A DNA stretch of 64,000 bases from Paenibacillus urinalis (lineage in GTDB: Bacteria > Bacillota > Bacilli > Paenibacillales > Paenibacillaceae): NCBI RefSeq assembly GCF_028747985.1, contig NZ_CP118108.1, forward strand, positions 5,182,001-5,246,000, written 5' to 3'. Positions 8,853 to 16,916 of this stretch are shown here, in pieces. Position numbers and translations under genes: made by a program. The notes below the pieces were generated by a model. The model saw only the letters and a list, made by a program, of their open reading frames with translations, was not told the DNA's origin and did no database searches. The stretch's first letter is position 1. Each line of letters starts with the position of its first letter.

Positions 8853-11441
8853 TTATGTTCCTTGTCCGTTGAAAAACACATCAATTGTCGTTGCAGCACC
8901 CGGTGTACTTGAACGATAGGCAAGCCGTGTGTATTTAAGAAAACGCTGAGGCACAAGCACGTCTACCGACCCTGCAGTAATGCCGGTAACCGTGTCTACA
9001 TCGGCAAACCAGTTCGTTCCGTTGGCACTGATCTCTACCCTTGCGTCCACGCTGTTTGCAGGGCCTGCATTATATACGAAGAAGGAGTACGTTCCGAATA
9101 CGCTGGTGCTTACCGGACCCAGCGGGGTGAACGCATCCGCTGTCGGAATGCCGAGCACCTGAGTTTCCGTAAAGCTTTTTTGTGAAATGGAGGTGACGCT
9201 GCTAAGTGTACCGGCGGTAATCGTTGTTCCCAGTACGCTTGTGATTGTTCCTGCTGTGATCGTCGCTCCGAGTACGCTCGTCAACGTTCCATCCAGCAGG
9301 TTCGTCAGCGTTCCCGCCGTAATTGTCGTGCCTAGCACGCTCGTGATTGTCCCTGCGGTGATTGTCGCTCCGAGCACACTCGTCAACGTCCCATCCAGCA
9401 AGTTCGTCAGCGTTCCCGCCGTGATCGTTGTGCCCAGCACGCTTGTGATCGTCCCTGCGGTGATCGTCGCTCCCATCACATTCGAGATGGTTCCATCCAG
9501 TAAGTTCGTTAAGGTTCCCGCCGTAATCGTCGCTCCGAGCACACTCGTTAATGTTCCATCCAGCAGGTTCGTCAGCGTTCCTGCGGTGATTGTCGTGCCT
9601 AGCACGCTTGTAATCGTTCCGGCGGTAATCGTCGCTCCGAGTACACTCGTCAACGTTCCGTCCAGCAGGTTCGTCAAGGTTCCCGCCGTGATCGTAGCTC
9701 CAAGCACACTCGTCAATGTTCCATCCAGCAGGTTCGTCAGTGTTCCCGCCGTAATTGTCGTGCCCAGTACGCTTGTGATTGTCCCGGCGGTGATTGTAGC
9801 TCCAAGCACACTCGTCAACGTTCCATCCAGCAGGTTCGTCAGCGTTCCCGCCGTGATTGTCGTGCCTAGCACGCTCGTGATTGTCCCTGCGGTGATTGTC
9901 GCTCCAAGTACGCTCGTCAACGTTCCATCCAGCAGGTTCGTCAGCGTTCCCGCCGTAATTGTCGTGCCTAGCACACTCGTGATCGTCCCTGCGGTGATCG
10001 TCGCTCCAAGCACACTCGTCAGCGTTCCCGCTGTAATGGTCGCTCCCATCACATTCGAGATGGTTCCATCCAGTAAGTTCGTTAAGGTTCCCGCCGTGAT
10101 CGTCGCTCCAAGTACACTCGTTAATGTTCCATCCAACAGGTTCGTCAGCGTTCCCGCTGTGATCGTCGTTCCCAGTACGCTTGTGATCGTTCCGGCGGTA
10201 ATCGTCGCTCCAAGTACACTCGTCAATGTTCCATCCAGCAGGTTCGTCAGCGTTCCTGCTGTGATCGTCGTGCCCAGTACGCTTGTGATCGTTCCGGCGG
10301 TAATCGTCGCTCCAAGCACACTCGTCAATGTTCCATCCAGCAGGTTCGTCAGCGTTCCCGCCGTAATCGTTGTGCCCAGTACGCTTGTGATCGTTCCGGC
10401 GGTAATCGTCGCTCCGAGTACACTCGTCAACGTTCCGTCCAGCAGGTTCGTCAAGGTTCCCGCCGTGATCGTAGCTCCAAGCACACTCGTCAATGTTCCA
10501 TCCAGCAGGTTCGTCAGTGTTCCCGCCGTAATTGTCGTGCCCAGTACGCTCGTGATTGTCCCGGCGGTGATTGTCGCTCCAAGTACGCTCGTCAACGTTC
10601 CATCCAGCAAGTTCGTCAGCGTTCCCGCTGTAATGGTCGCTCCCATCACATTCGAGATGGTTCCATCCAGTAAGTTCGTTAAGGTTCCCGCTGTGATCGT
10701 CGTGCCCAGTACGCTTGTAATCGTTCCTGCCGTAATCGTCGCTCCAAGTACACTCGTCAACGTTCCATCCAGCAAGTTCGTCAGCGTTCCCGCCGTGATT
10801 GTCGTACCCAGCACGCTTGTAATCGTTCCTGCCGTAATCGTCGCTCCAAGTACACTCGTCAACGTTCCATCCAGCAAGTTCGTCAGCGTTCCCGCTGTAA
10901 TGGTCGCTCCCATCACATTCGAGATGGTTCCATCCAGTAAGTTCGTTAAGGTTCCCGCCGTGATCGTCGCTCCAAGTACACTCGTTAATGTTCCATCCAG
11001 CAAGTTCGTCAGCGTTCCCGCCGTGATCGTTGTGCCTAGCACACTGGTGATCGTTCCGGCGGTGATCGTGGCTCCGAGCACGCTTGTCAACGTTCCATCC
11101 AGCAAGTTCGTCAGCGTTCCCGCCGTGATCGTTGTGCCTAGCACACTTGTGATCGTTCCGGCGGTAATCGTCGCTCCAAGCACGCTCGTAATGGTCCCAG
11201 CTGTAATGGTGGCTCCCATCACATTCGAGATGGTTCCATCCAGCAGGCTTGTGAGCGTCCCGGCAGTGATCGTTACATTCGATATGCCTGGCATATTACT
11301 GATGGTTCCGTCCAATATAACGCCAATCAGGTTGCCGCTTGTATCTGTTCTGACCGGATGGCTGACATTTGCGTCATCAGTCCCGTAAATTAAACTTCTT
11401 AAATTATCCGGATTCAAGTTAAAGGTTGAAAAGTTAGGCAT
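8853..11441 (-). CDS. Giant Thr-rich tandem-repeat surface protein with DUF6385-like C-terminus
   Basis: An 862-residue protein in three parts. The N-terminal 54 residues include IYGTDDANVSHPVRTDTSG. Residues 55 to about 737 consist of 40 copies of an ITAGT unit arranged as two modules: a 13-residue form (GATITAGTITSVL; 17 copies) and a 21-residue form (GTTITAGTLTNLLDGTLTSV plus L; 22 copies), some with the DGTISNVM variant. The C-terminal 125 residues form a non-repetitive beta-rich domain with FVYNAGPANSVDARVEIS and a Trp-Phe-Ala-Asp motif, resembling from memory the DUF6385 domain of Paenibacillus and clostridial proteins. There is no signal peptide. The repeat is regular enough to form a beta-solenoid and is about one-third Thr/Ser, suiting O-glycosylation by the adjacent enzymes. 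Start ATG 11441 has AAGGAGGTG rather far upstream (11 nt). Function unknown; spore or cell surface localisation is inferred. Confidence 0.85.
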   Translation of the reverse strand: MPNFSTFNLNPDNLRSLIYGTDDANVSHPVRTDTSGNLIGVILDGTISNMPGISNVTITAGTLTSLLDGTISNVMGATITAGTITSVLGATITAGTITSVLGTTITAGTLTNLLDGTLTSVLGATITAGTITSVLGTTITAGTLTNLLDGTLTSVLGATITAGTLTNLLDGTISNVMGATITAGTLTNLLDGTLTSVLGATITAGTITSVLGTTITAGTLTNLLDGTLTSVLGATITAGTITSVLGTTITAGTLTNLLDGTISNVMGATITAGTLTNLLDGTLTSVLGATITAGTITSVLGTTITAGTLTNLLDGTLTSVLGATITAGTLTNLLDGTLTSVLGATITAGTITSVLGTTITAGTLTNLLDGTLTSVLGATITAGTITSVLGTTITAGTLTNLLDGTLTSVLGATITAGTITSVLGTTITAGTLTNLLDGTLTSVLGATITAGTLTNLLDGTISNVMGATITAGTLTSVLGATITAGTITSVLGTTITAGTLTNLLDGTLTSVLGATITAGTITSVLGTTITAGTLTNLLDGTLTSVLGATITAGTITSVLGTTITAGTLTNLLDGTLTSVLGATITAGTLTNLLDGTLTSVLGATITAGTITSVLGTTITAGTLTNLLDGTLTSVLGATITAGTLTNLLDGTISNVMGATITAGTITSVLGTTITAGTLTNLLDGTLTSVLGATITAGTITSVLGTTITAGTLTNLLDGTLTSVLGATITAGTITSVLGTTITAGTLSSVTSISQKSFTETQVLGIPTADAFTPLGPVSTSVFGTYSFFVYNAGPANSVDARVEISANGTNWFADVDTVTGITAGSVDVLVPQRFLKYTRLAYRSSTPGAATTIDVFFNGQGT
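9231..11279 (-). repeat. In-frame tandem repeats, 39- and 63-bp modules
   Basis: This is the DNA encoding the ITAGT array. Modules of 39 bp and 63 bp often alternate to give a 102-bp higher-order unit, broken by consecutive 63-bp modules and by DGTISNVM variants. Copies differ mainly by synonymous third-position changes, so the amino-acid pattern looks conserved while the DNA drifts. All modules are multiples of 3, so copy-number changes stay in frame. Confidence 0.95.
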
Positions 11442-11490
11442 TTCTCACATTGCACCTCCTTATCGCTTAACCAAGGGTTCACACATATAA

Positions 11491-11637
11491 AGTGCTACCG
11501 TACTGTATGCAAGCAGAGGGACACGCGGTAACGGCACAAGCCGGGAAATGATGCCTAAGCCTTTTATAATTGAGAGTCACGGTCACGGATCAGATGGTTA
11601 TGTTGAAGCAGGAAAAAGATGGTCCTGGGCGAAATAG
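11491..11637 (+). pseudogene. Orphan 48-codon open frame, possible 3' remnant of a larger gene
   Basis: The frame is open for 48 codons from just after a TAA to a TAG at 11635-11637, without a ribosome binding site. The predicted residues end with ESHGHGSDGYVEAGKRWSWA, a composition that looks like a real protein C-terminus rather than chance. An internal ATG-ATG at about 11548 has no Shine-Dalgarno sequence. It could be the truncated end of a lost gene, perhaps a polymorphic toxin preceding the acidic protein downstream. It overlaps the promoter region of the divergent repeat-protein gene. Low confidence. Confidence 0.25.
11501..11529 (-). promoter_or_regulatory. Sigma-K-like promoter before the repeat-protein gene
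   Basis: On the minus strand a -35 ACC (11527-11529), a 17-nt spacer and a -10 CATACAGTA (11501-11509) match the sigma-K pattern AC-N16/17-CATAnnnTA. The start site would be near 11494, giving a leader of about 50 nt. The -10 also fits the sigma-E consensus, but no sigma-E -35 is visible. This is a pattern match only. Confidence 0.4.
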
Positions 11638-11676
11638 ACTGCTATTCAGCTTCTTACTAAGGAGGACAACTATCAC

Positions 11677-12081
11677 ATGGATCCAAAGAAAATTTTTTTG
11701 ATTGAACTGCACGAAATCATTAAAAATAGCTCCGAGATACGAAATCAACTTGTATACCCATCAGAGGATAACATAACGTGGGATGAGTTTAAGTTGAGCA
11801 CAGAAGAAGTGAATGCTTTGAAAAACTATAATTTTGATGATGCAGCCTTATCCGCTATAGAAAAAACAGTCAGAGAAAATATTATGGGCGCATTCTTCCG
11901 TGCTTTTGCCTTGTTGGATGCCGTAGGAGACCCCGGAATTGTTGAAGGGGAGCAGACTTGGCTGGGACTGACATTACGAGAACGGAAGTCGGATGAGGAG
12001 GATGTTCACGAGGGATTTTTACACGATGAGTTTTATGCGGTGTATTGGGATTGGCTGGAACAGAAAAATAAAGATAAATGA
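11677..12081 (+). CDS. Acidic hypothetical protein
   Basis: A 134-residue soluble protein starting at ATG 11677 with AAGGAGG about 11 nt upstream. I do not recognise the family. It is acidic (many Asp and Glu), has no signal peptide or membrane segment, and contains a central amphipathic helix region (VRENIMGAFFRAFALLDAVG) and an aromatic C-terminus (EFYAVYWDWLEQ). Small acidic proteins of this size placed after a gene remnant are sometimes orphan immunity proteins, but nothing here proves that. It reads away from the repeat-protein gene and precedes two surface-like genes. Confidence 0.7.
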   Translation: MDPKKIFLIELHEIIKNSSEIRNQLVYPSEDNITWDEFKLSTEEVNALKNYNFDDAALSAIEKTVRENIMGAFFRAFALLDAVGDPGIVEGEQTWLGLTLRERKSDEEDVHEGFLHDEFYAVYWDWLEQKNKDK

Positions 12082-12184
12082 TTCCGGTAGCTTACAATGC
12101 TTATAAAATTTTTGATTTCATGAACAGTTCTTATTTTTATGAGCCGCTTCATTTTCTCCTGCGCGATCTAGAGAGACAACCCAA

Positions 12185-12212
12185 ACCCGTCCGCCAAACT
12201 TCGCATATATAT
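12185..12212 (+). promoter_or_regulatory. Possible sigma-K-like promoter before the WWE-protein pair
   Basis: ACC (12185-12187), a 16-nt spacer and CATATATAT (12204-12212) resemble the sigma-K arrangement also seen before the repeat-protein gene. The -10 matches only the CATA core, so this is weaker. It lies about 70 nt before the start codon. Confidence 0.25.
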
Positions 12213-12281
12213 AATTCAAGGTAGTCGTGAACGGCAGCTGCTAACCAATTGAATCTTCAAAACGTAAGGGAGGAGGATCCT

Positions 12282-12815
12282 ATGACGAATTACTCTGTAT
12301 TCAATACAGCCAACAAGCCCATTTATGTACAGCAGACCAACACTTACGTGTCTCCTGCTATTGAATCCATGCCTGATCTCAGCGCCGCCTCTGCAGGCAG
12401 GCTGTTTACCCTGACCACAGGAAATGTCAGCGCAGGTGGCGGCGCAAATCTGCTGCTGCAAGTCGTTAACCCGGCAGCAAGCACACGTACAATATATCTA
12501 TCTCAGATCATCGGAGGCAGTACAGCCGCCGCTTCACTTATTGTGTACAATGGCGGGACACTTACAGGAGGAACCACGCCTGTTCCGGTTAACAACAACT
12601 TCGGAAACAGTGTGACCAGTGCAGTGACAACACAGCAGGTAACAGGAACCGTAACCGGCTCGCCGGTCACCCTGATGAGTATTCCTCTTACTGCTGGAGC
12701 ATACAATATTCAGCTGCGCGGGTCTGTTATCGTTCCTCCCGGACGCTCAGTAACCATTAGCATCGGCCCTGGATCGCTTACCGGCTCCATCAACCTGACT
12801 TGGTGGGAGGTCTGA
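12282..12815 (+). CDS. Hypothetical beta-rich protein, paralogue 1 (ends WWEV)
   Basis: A 177-residue protein starting at ATG 12282, supported by GGGAGGAGG 5 nt upstream. It shares layout with the next gene: an N-terminal FNTANKPIYVQQTNTY-AIE segment, alternating hydrophobic strands with many Gly, Thr, Val and Asn, a VIVPPGRSVTI segment, and a C-terminal WWEV. It has no signal peptide and no Cys. The pattern suggests a single beta-sandwich domain. I do not recognise a named family. Position beside the Thr-rich repeat protein suggests a related surface or spore-coat role (inference). Confidence 0.75.
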   Translation: MTNYSVFNTANKPIYVQQTNTYVSPAIESMPDLSAASAGRLFTLTTGNVSAGGGANLLLQVVNPAASTRTIYLSQIIGGSTAAASLIVYNGGTLTGGTTPVPVNNNFGNSVTSAVTTQQVTGTVTGSPVTLMSIPLTAGAYNIQLRGSVIVPPGRSVTISIGPGSLTGSINLTWWEV

Positions 12816-12846
12816 GTATGAATACATTCATAAAGGAGGGATCTGC

Positions 12847-13428
12847 GTGCCAAACGACCATATCTTCGGATCTGCGAACAAGCCCCTTGCGGATCGTAAT
12901 GTGAATACCTATCAAGCCCCAGCGATCGGCGCCCCTCCCGAATCGAGCGCAGGCCGAGCTGGAGCCCTATTCACTGCGGGAGCCACAAACTCGACTTCAC
13001 TGGGACTGCTTGGCGGTAGTGTTATTATCACCGTTCAAATTACGAATCCTGCCGGCAGCGGAAGAAACGTTTATATCTCTCGTATAACCGGCGGTATCAA
13101 TGTCGCTCTTAACCTCCTCTCCTCCTTCACCGGAACGTTGGCTATTGTACGCAATGGAACACTTGGAAGTCCGGCTGTGCTGACTCCAGTGAACACGAAT
13201 TTCGCTAGCAGCGGTACATCTCTGATGACAGCGAGGTCTTCTAACACTGCGTCTACAGGCGGAACACCGGTGCTGTCCATGCCGCTCGCTACAGGGCCCT
13301 TCAGCTTCGATGAGATCGGTCGATTCATTGTGCCGCCAGGCCAGTCCTACACCTTAACGGTCAGCGGTTCTCTATCCGTAGCCGGTCTGCTCGCTTCTAC
13401 AGCCAATGTGATGTGGTGGGAAGCTTAG
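12847..13428 (+). CDS. Hypothetical beta-rich protein, paralogue 2 (ends WWEA)
   Basis: A 193-residue paralogue of the preceding gene, 31 nt downstream. Start is GTG 12847 with AAAGGAGG 7-8 nt upstream. Shared features are an N-terminal GSANKPLADRNVNTYQAPAI, a central ITNPAGSGRNVYISRITGG (the paralogue has VNPAAST-RTIYLSQIIGG), FIVPPGQSYTLTVSG and terminal WWEA. Divergence between copies indicates an old tandem duplication. No signal peptide. Its stop converges on the MFS gene with 3 nt between stops. Confidence 0.75.
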   Translation: MPNDHIFGSANKPLADRNVNTYQAPAIGAPPESSAGRAGALFTAGATNSTSLGLLGGSVIITVQITNPAGSGRNVYISRITGGINVALNLLSSFTGTLAIVRNGTLGSPAVLTPVNTNFASSGTSLMTARSSNTASTGGTPVLSMPLATGPFSFDEIGRFIVPPGQSYTLTVSGSLSVAGLLASTANVMWWEA

Positions 13429-13431
13429 TCT

Positions 13432-14763
13432 TTACTGTATTGCTGCTTGCTTAGATTCATGCTGGTCCTCACTCCTCATGTGCTGAACTCCCCACCACTT
13501 CTTACCGAACAGCAGACCTATCAATCCAATCATTGCAACGATGAATCCAATCCCAAAAAAGGCGCTTTTTACACCCGCCAGCTCAATGATCGCCCCTCCT
13601 GCCAAAGGCGCAGTGACGAGCGCGACACTCACCAGCGTATTACTAATGCCGAATACACGGCCTACCATTTCTGTACTGCTCTCCTTCTGCATGATGGTCT
13701 GGTTCGTGACCATGTACAGACCATTTCCGAGCCCAATAACCAGGGCAAGTCCAGTGATCATCCATGAAGAGCTCCCGCTTGGAACAAGCCCCAGCCCGGC
13801 AATGCCGAGACCGATCCCCATCGCACCTGTACCCAGGCCAAATCGGTATCCTATATGCTCCTGCCTGTTTACAATGAGAAGCACAATCACTGCGCCCAGC
13901 CCAATTGCAGCTACCAATATGCCCAGCATCGATTCGTTATTAGGGGCAATCTCCCGGAGCAGAACGGTAAACTGGTAATCCACCATCAACAAGGCTGTCA
14001 GGCCAAAAAAGCAATAAATCATCGTATGCAGCAATACCCGACGCTGCAAAAGGTACTTCCACCCTTCCTTCCACTCCTGCCACACCGTTCCTCTCCGAAT
14101 ATATCCTTCCTCGGATTGAACCACTTCTGTGTAAGCATTACTGACCGGTATCGTCTTCTTCACATCGTCTGAAGCATGTCGAACCGTCCAGAGCATTGCA
14201 CAAGAAGCGATCCTTCCTGCTGCACCGATTAAAATACATATCTGAGGTGTGAACATCGCGAGAATTACACCGCCGAGAAGAGGACCCGCAATCTTGGAGA
14301 GCTGATTGACCAGCCCATTAATCGACGTCGCTTGGAGCAGCTCCTCCTCCTTAACCACCTGTCTTGTCATCGCCTGCTGAGCTGGCATCACAAAAGTCGA
14401 TACGGCTGACCGGAGCATAAGAACGGGAATAATCCAGTAGATACTCGGTGCGACAAGTAAACACAGGGTCAGAACGGCGCTTAATAAATCACATAAGAAC
14501 ATAAGCCTTACCTTAGGTACTCGATCTGCAATTGTACCCGCTAAGGAGCCAAGCAGCAGTCCCGGCAATGCCATGGCGACAGGAACCAGTGCCAAGGTCA
14601 TTGGTGTTACTCCCCACCGATAGACGAGCAGCACCTGAATGGCAATGGCATCAAACCAATCGCCAAAAGAAGCTGTCGCGTAGGCAGAGAACAGCCTCAT
14701 AAATATTTTATTAGAGAGTAGACTTCGACTCTGGAGTTTGGTGTTGAACCATTTATGCAGCAT
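13432..14763 (-). CDS. MFS transporter (drug-exporter-like)
   Basis: A 443-residue major facilitator protein with 12 predicted membrane segments. The first membrane region reads LFSAYATASFGDWFDAIAIQ, and GSLAGTIADRVPKVR matches the MFS loop 2-3 signature (G-x3-D-R-x-G/R-R). This MFS_1 subgroup, with its NQLSKIAGPLLGGVILA motif, contains macrolide-type (MefA-like) and other uncharacterised exporters. Start ATG 14763 has a weak GGGGGAA site. Substrate unknown. It is transcribed in the same direction as the winged-helix regulator upstream, with 60 nt between, which could mean shared regulation. Confidence 0.85.
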   Translation of the reverse strand: MLHKWFNTKLQSRSLLSNKIFMRLFSAYATASFGDWFDAIAIQVLLVYRWGVTPMTLALVPVAMALPGLLLGSLAGTIADRVPKVRLMFLCDLLSAVLTLCLLVAPSIYWIIPVLMLRSAVSTFVMPAQQAMTRQVVKEEELLQATSINGLVNQLSKIAGPLLGGVILAMFTPQICILIGAAGRIASCAMLWTVRHASDDVKKTIPVSNAYTEVVQSEEGYIRRGTVWQEWKEGWKYLLQRRVLLHTMIYCFFGLTALLMVDYQFTVLLREIAPNNESMLGILVAAIGLGAVIVLLIVNRQEHIGYRFGLGTGAMGIGLGIAGLGLVPSGSSSWMITGLALVIGLGNGLYMVTNQTIMQKESSTEMVGRVFGISNTLVSVALVTAPLAGGAIIELAGVKSAFFGIGFIVAMIGLIGLLFGKKWWGVQHMRSEDQHESKQAAIQ

Positions 14764-14823
14764 ATGAATTCCCCCGCTATCTTTAGAATGTATCCAGCAT
14801 AACGGGGTTATATCAGAGGAATA

Positions 14824-15996
14824 TCAGACAGAGCGCAGGAGTCCTCTGATCACAGAGGAGCAGGCCTCTTTTCGCGAGGTATAGTGATGACGTTCGTCCA
14901 GATCCTGAAAGATGCTCCGAAGCTTCGATCTTAGACCTATAACCCCCTTATCCGTCTGAGCAGGAGGGTGCAGCTCCATATAATACAAAAATTGACGCAC
15001 AGACAGCAGAATGTGAGGCACGAATCCGGATTGACCGTAGACTTCAAGCGCATCATCCACCGCTGCTGAAGCCTCCCTGATCTGTCCCTGTCGGTAATAC
15101 CATATTCCTTTCATATAGAGAAATCTGCATATTTCCCGCAGATAGGGCTTATGATCAAGCGATCGGCTGATCTCCTGAATGCTCTTCTCAACTCCGGCAC
15201 AATCCGCTGCATGAATATATAGGAGCAGCTCAGATAACATGAGTGGAATACGAAAGCCCTCCAAGTCGTCCTCTCCGTCAAGCAGCCTATAGGAAGCGGC
15301 TATTCGTTCTTCTGCTTCGGAATACATGCCATTCTCGACATAGAGATCAATGATGTTTAGATAATACATTTCCCTGTGGAACTCAGGCTCCAGTCTGGAG
15401 TGTAACAGTGCCGTCTCACAGAGCTGAAGCCCTTCCTGAGGAGATGCGATCACGCCATACAGAATCAGCAGCCAGTACAGCCTATCCTCAGCCTTAAGGT
15501 CATCACGGCTCATAAACCAGTCGAGATCACCCCCCAGAAAATGCAAATAGTTCTCGTAAAAAGGGGCGACTTCAATCCCGAGCGCCTCCTGCTGTGCGAT
15601 CAGCGTTGTAATGGATTTGCCTTGACCGAAGAGATGGTACTTTTGGAATAACTGATGGACTGCCGATTGAAGCTCCGTATCCGCCATCGATGGATTGAGA
15701 ACACCCGAAGATTTCTCTTCTGCCGTAAGACGGTATCCCAAGCCTCTGACGGTATGTATACTAATTTCCGAAATGATAGACAACTTCTTGCGGAGCCTGT
15801 AGATATGATCATCCACCGTCCGTTCCCCGGGATATTCAAGCGGCCATACCTGGTCCAGCAAATGCTCCCGCGTAAAGGTCTTCCCTTGGTTCCGGTACAG
15901 AAAATAGAGAAGTGCGAACTCCTTGGACAGCAAGGTGACCTGTCCGCCCGAACTGCTTACCGTATAATCTCCTTCATGAAAGTAAATGTGAGCCAT
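14824..15996 (-). CDS. Winged-helix (OmpR/PhoB-type) transcriptional regulator with TPR-like C-terminus
   Basis: A 390-residue protein. The N-terminal 95 residues form a Trans_reg_C winged helix: LLSKEFALLYFLYRNQGKTF, LLDQVWPLEYPGERTVDDHI, RLRKKL and HTVRGLGYRL. There is no receiver domain. From about residue 105 the protein is helical and repeat-like, reminiscent of bacterial transcriptional activator (TPR) regions of SARP-like regulators. Start ATG 15996 has AAGGAG upstream. It lies just upstream of the MFS exporter on the same strand and may control it. Confidence 0.8.
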   Translation of the reverse strand: MAHIYFHEGDYTVSSSGGQVTLLSKEFALLYFLYRNQGKTFTREHLLDQVWPLEYPGERTVDDHIYRLRKKLSIISEISIHTVRGLGYRLTAEEKSSGVLNPSMADTELQSAVHQLFQKYHLFGQGKSITTLIAQQEALGIEVAPFYENYLHFLGGDLDWFMSRDDLKAEDRLYWLLILYGVIASPQEGLQLCETALLHSRLEPEFHREMYYLNIIDLYVENGMYSEAEERIAASYRLLDGEDDLEGFRIPLMLSELLLYIHAADCAGVEKSIQEISRSLDHKPYLREICRFLYMKGIWYYRQGQIREASAAVDDALEVYGQSGFVPHILLSVRQFLYYMELHPPAQTDKGVIGLRSKLRSIFQDLDERHHYTSRKEACSSVIRGLLRSV

Positions 15997-16069
15997 GCTC
16001 GTTCACTCCTTGCCTGATGCTGCTTCTATTGTATATCGGTCGAGCCAAAAATTGCACGCACATCAAAGA

Positions 16070-16097
16070 GCCCCTGCACGAGAGAGCCGTGAGGGGC
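16070..16097 (-). terminator. Weak hairpin after the ABC importer operon
   Basis: A GCCCCT/AGGGGC stem extended by CACG/CGTG with one bulged base, followed on the minus strand by CTCTTTG. The stem is good but the T tract is poor. Confidence 0.4.
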
Positions 16098-16121
16098 GTA
16101 AGAGGTTTAATACATATATCT

Positions 16122-16916
16122 TTAACCGAGCACAACCCGGTCATCTGACAGCTTCGTTCCGCTGATTCGCTCAAACTCCTGAAGCAGCTCCGGTACAGTT
16201 AATGTCTTCTTGCGTTCGGCATTGACGTCAAGAATAATCCGGCCTTTATCCATCATAATGAGCCGGTTGCCAAGCCTTATAGCCTGCTCCATGTTATGAG
16301 TAACCATCAGTGTGGTCAGGTTCATCTCACGGACCAGCGTTTCGGTAATATTCGTAATCAGCTCAGCTCTTGATGGATCAAGTGCAGCCGTATGCTCATC
16401 CAGCAGCAGAATCTCCGGCTGGGTGAACGTTGCCATGAGCAGGCTGAGCGCCTGACGCTCACCTCCGGACAGCAAGCCGACCTTAGCTCTGACTCGGTGC
16501 TCAAGACCGATCCCCAGCTTCTCCAGCTGCTCTCGGAACAGCGTTCGCGTCTTCTGGTTGATGCCAAAGGATAAGCCGCGGGATTTCCCGCGCCGGTAGG
16601 CCATCGCCAAATTTTCTTCAATCGTCATCATCGGTGCAGTTCCTGCCATCGGGTCCTGAAACACCCGGCCGATCCACTGACTTCGCTTGTATTCAGGCAG
16701 CTGGCTGATCGTTTGATTCCGAATCTGCACTTCACCTGCATCTGGCTTCATTACACCCGATATAATATTCATCAAAGTCGATTTACCTGCACCATTACTG
16801 CCGATGACTGTGACAAAATCTCCTTCATTCAAGGTTAAGTGGGCATCCATAAGCGCAATCTTCTCATCCACGGTACCTGGATTAAACAGCTTGGACACGT
16901 GATTGATATGCAGCAT
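16122..16916 (-). CDS. ABC transporter ATP-binding protein (TrpXYZ-like importer)
   Basis: A 264-residue ATPase with Walker A GSNGAGKSTLM, Q-loop, signature LSGGERQALSL, Walker B ILLLDEHTAAL and switch His in VTHNMEQA. It energises the importer encoded with it. Its ATG shares one base with the permease stop (TAATG), so translation is coupled. The partners belong to the ABC_sub_bind family, some of whose members are annotated as tryptophan or tyrosine importers; substrate is therefore uncertain here. Confidence 0.88.
   Translation of the reverse strand: MLHINHVSKLFNPGTVDEKIALMDAHLTLNEGDFVTVIGSNGAGKSTLMNIISGVMKPDAGEVQIRNQTISQLPEYKRSQWIGRVFQDPMAGTAPMMTIEENLAMAYRRGKSRGLSFGINQKTRTLFREQLEKLGIGLEHRVRAKVGLLSGGERQALSLLMATFTQPEILLLDEHTAALDPSRAELITNITETLVREMNLTTLMVTHNMEQAIRLGNRLIMMDKGRIILDVNAERKKTLTVPELLQEFERISGTKLSDDRVVLG

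Noticed and set aside
9231..11279. CRISPR array or VNTR without coding role
   Set aside because: The repeats are in frame in one long gene with unique ends, a ribosome binding site and a terminator.
9187..11388. 733-codon open frame antisense to the repeat-protein gene
   Set aside because: It exists because the repeat modules are multiples of 3 and contain no stop in that frame. It has no ribosome binding site and the sense protein has real N- and C-terminal domains.
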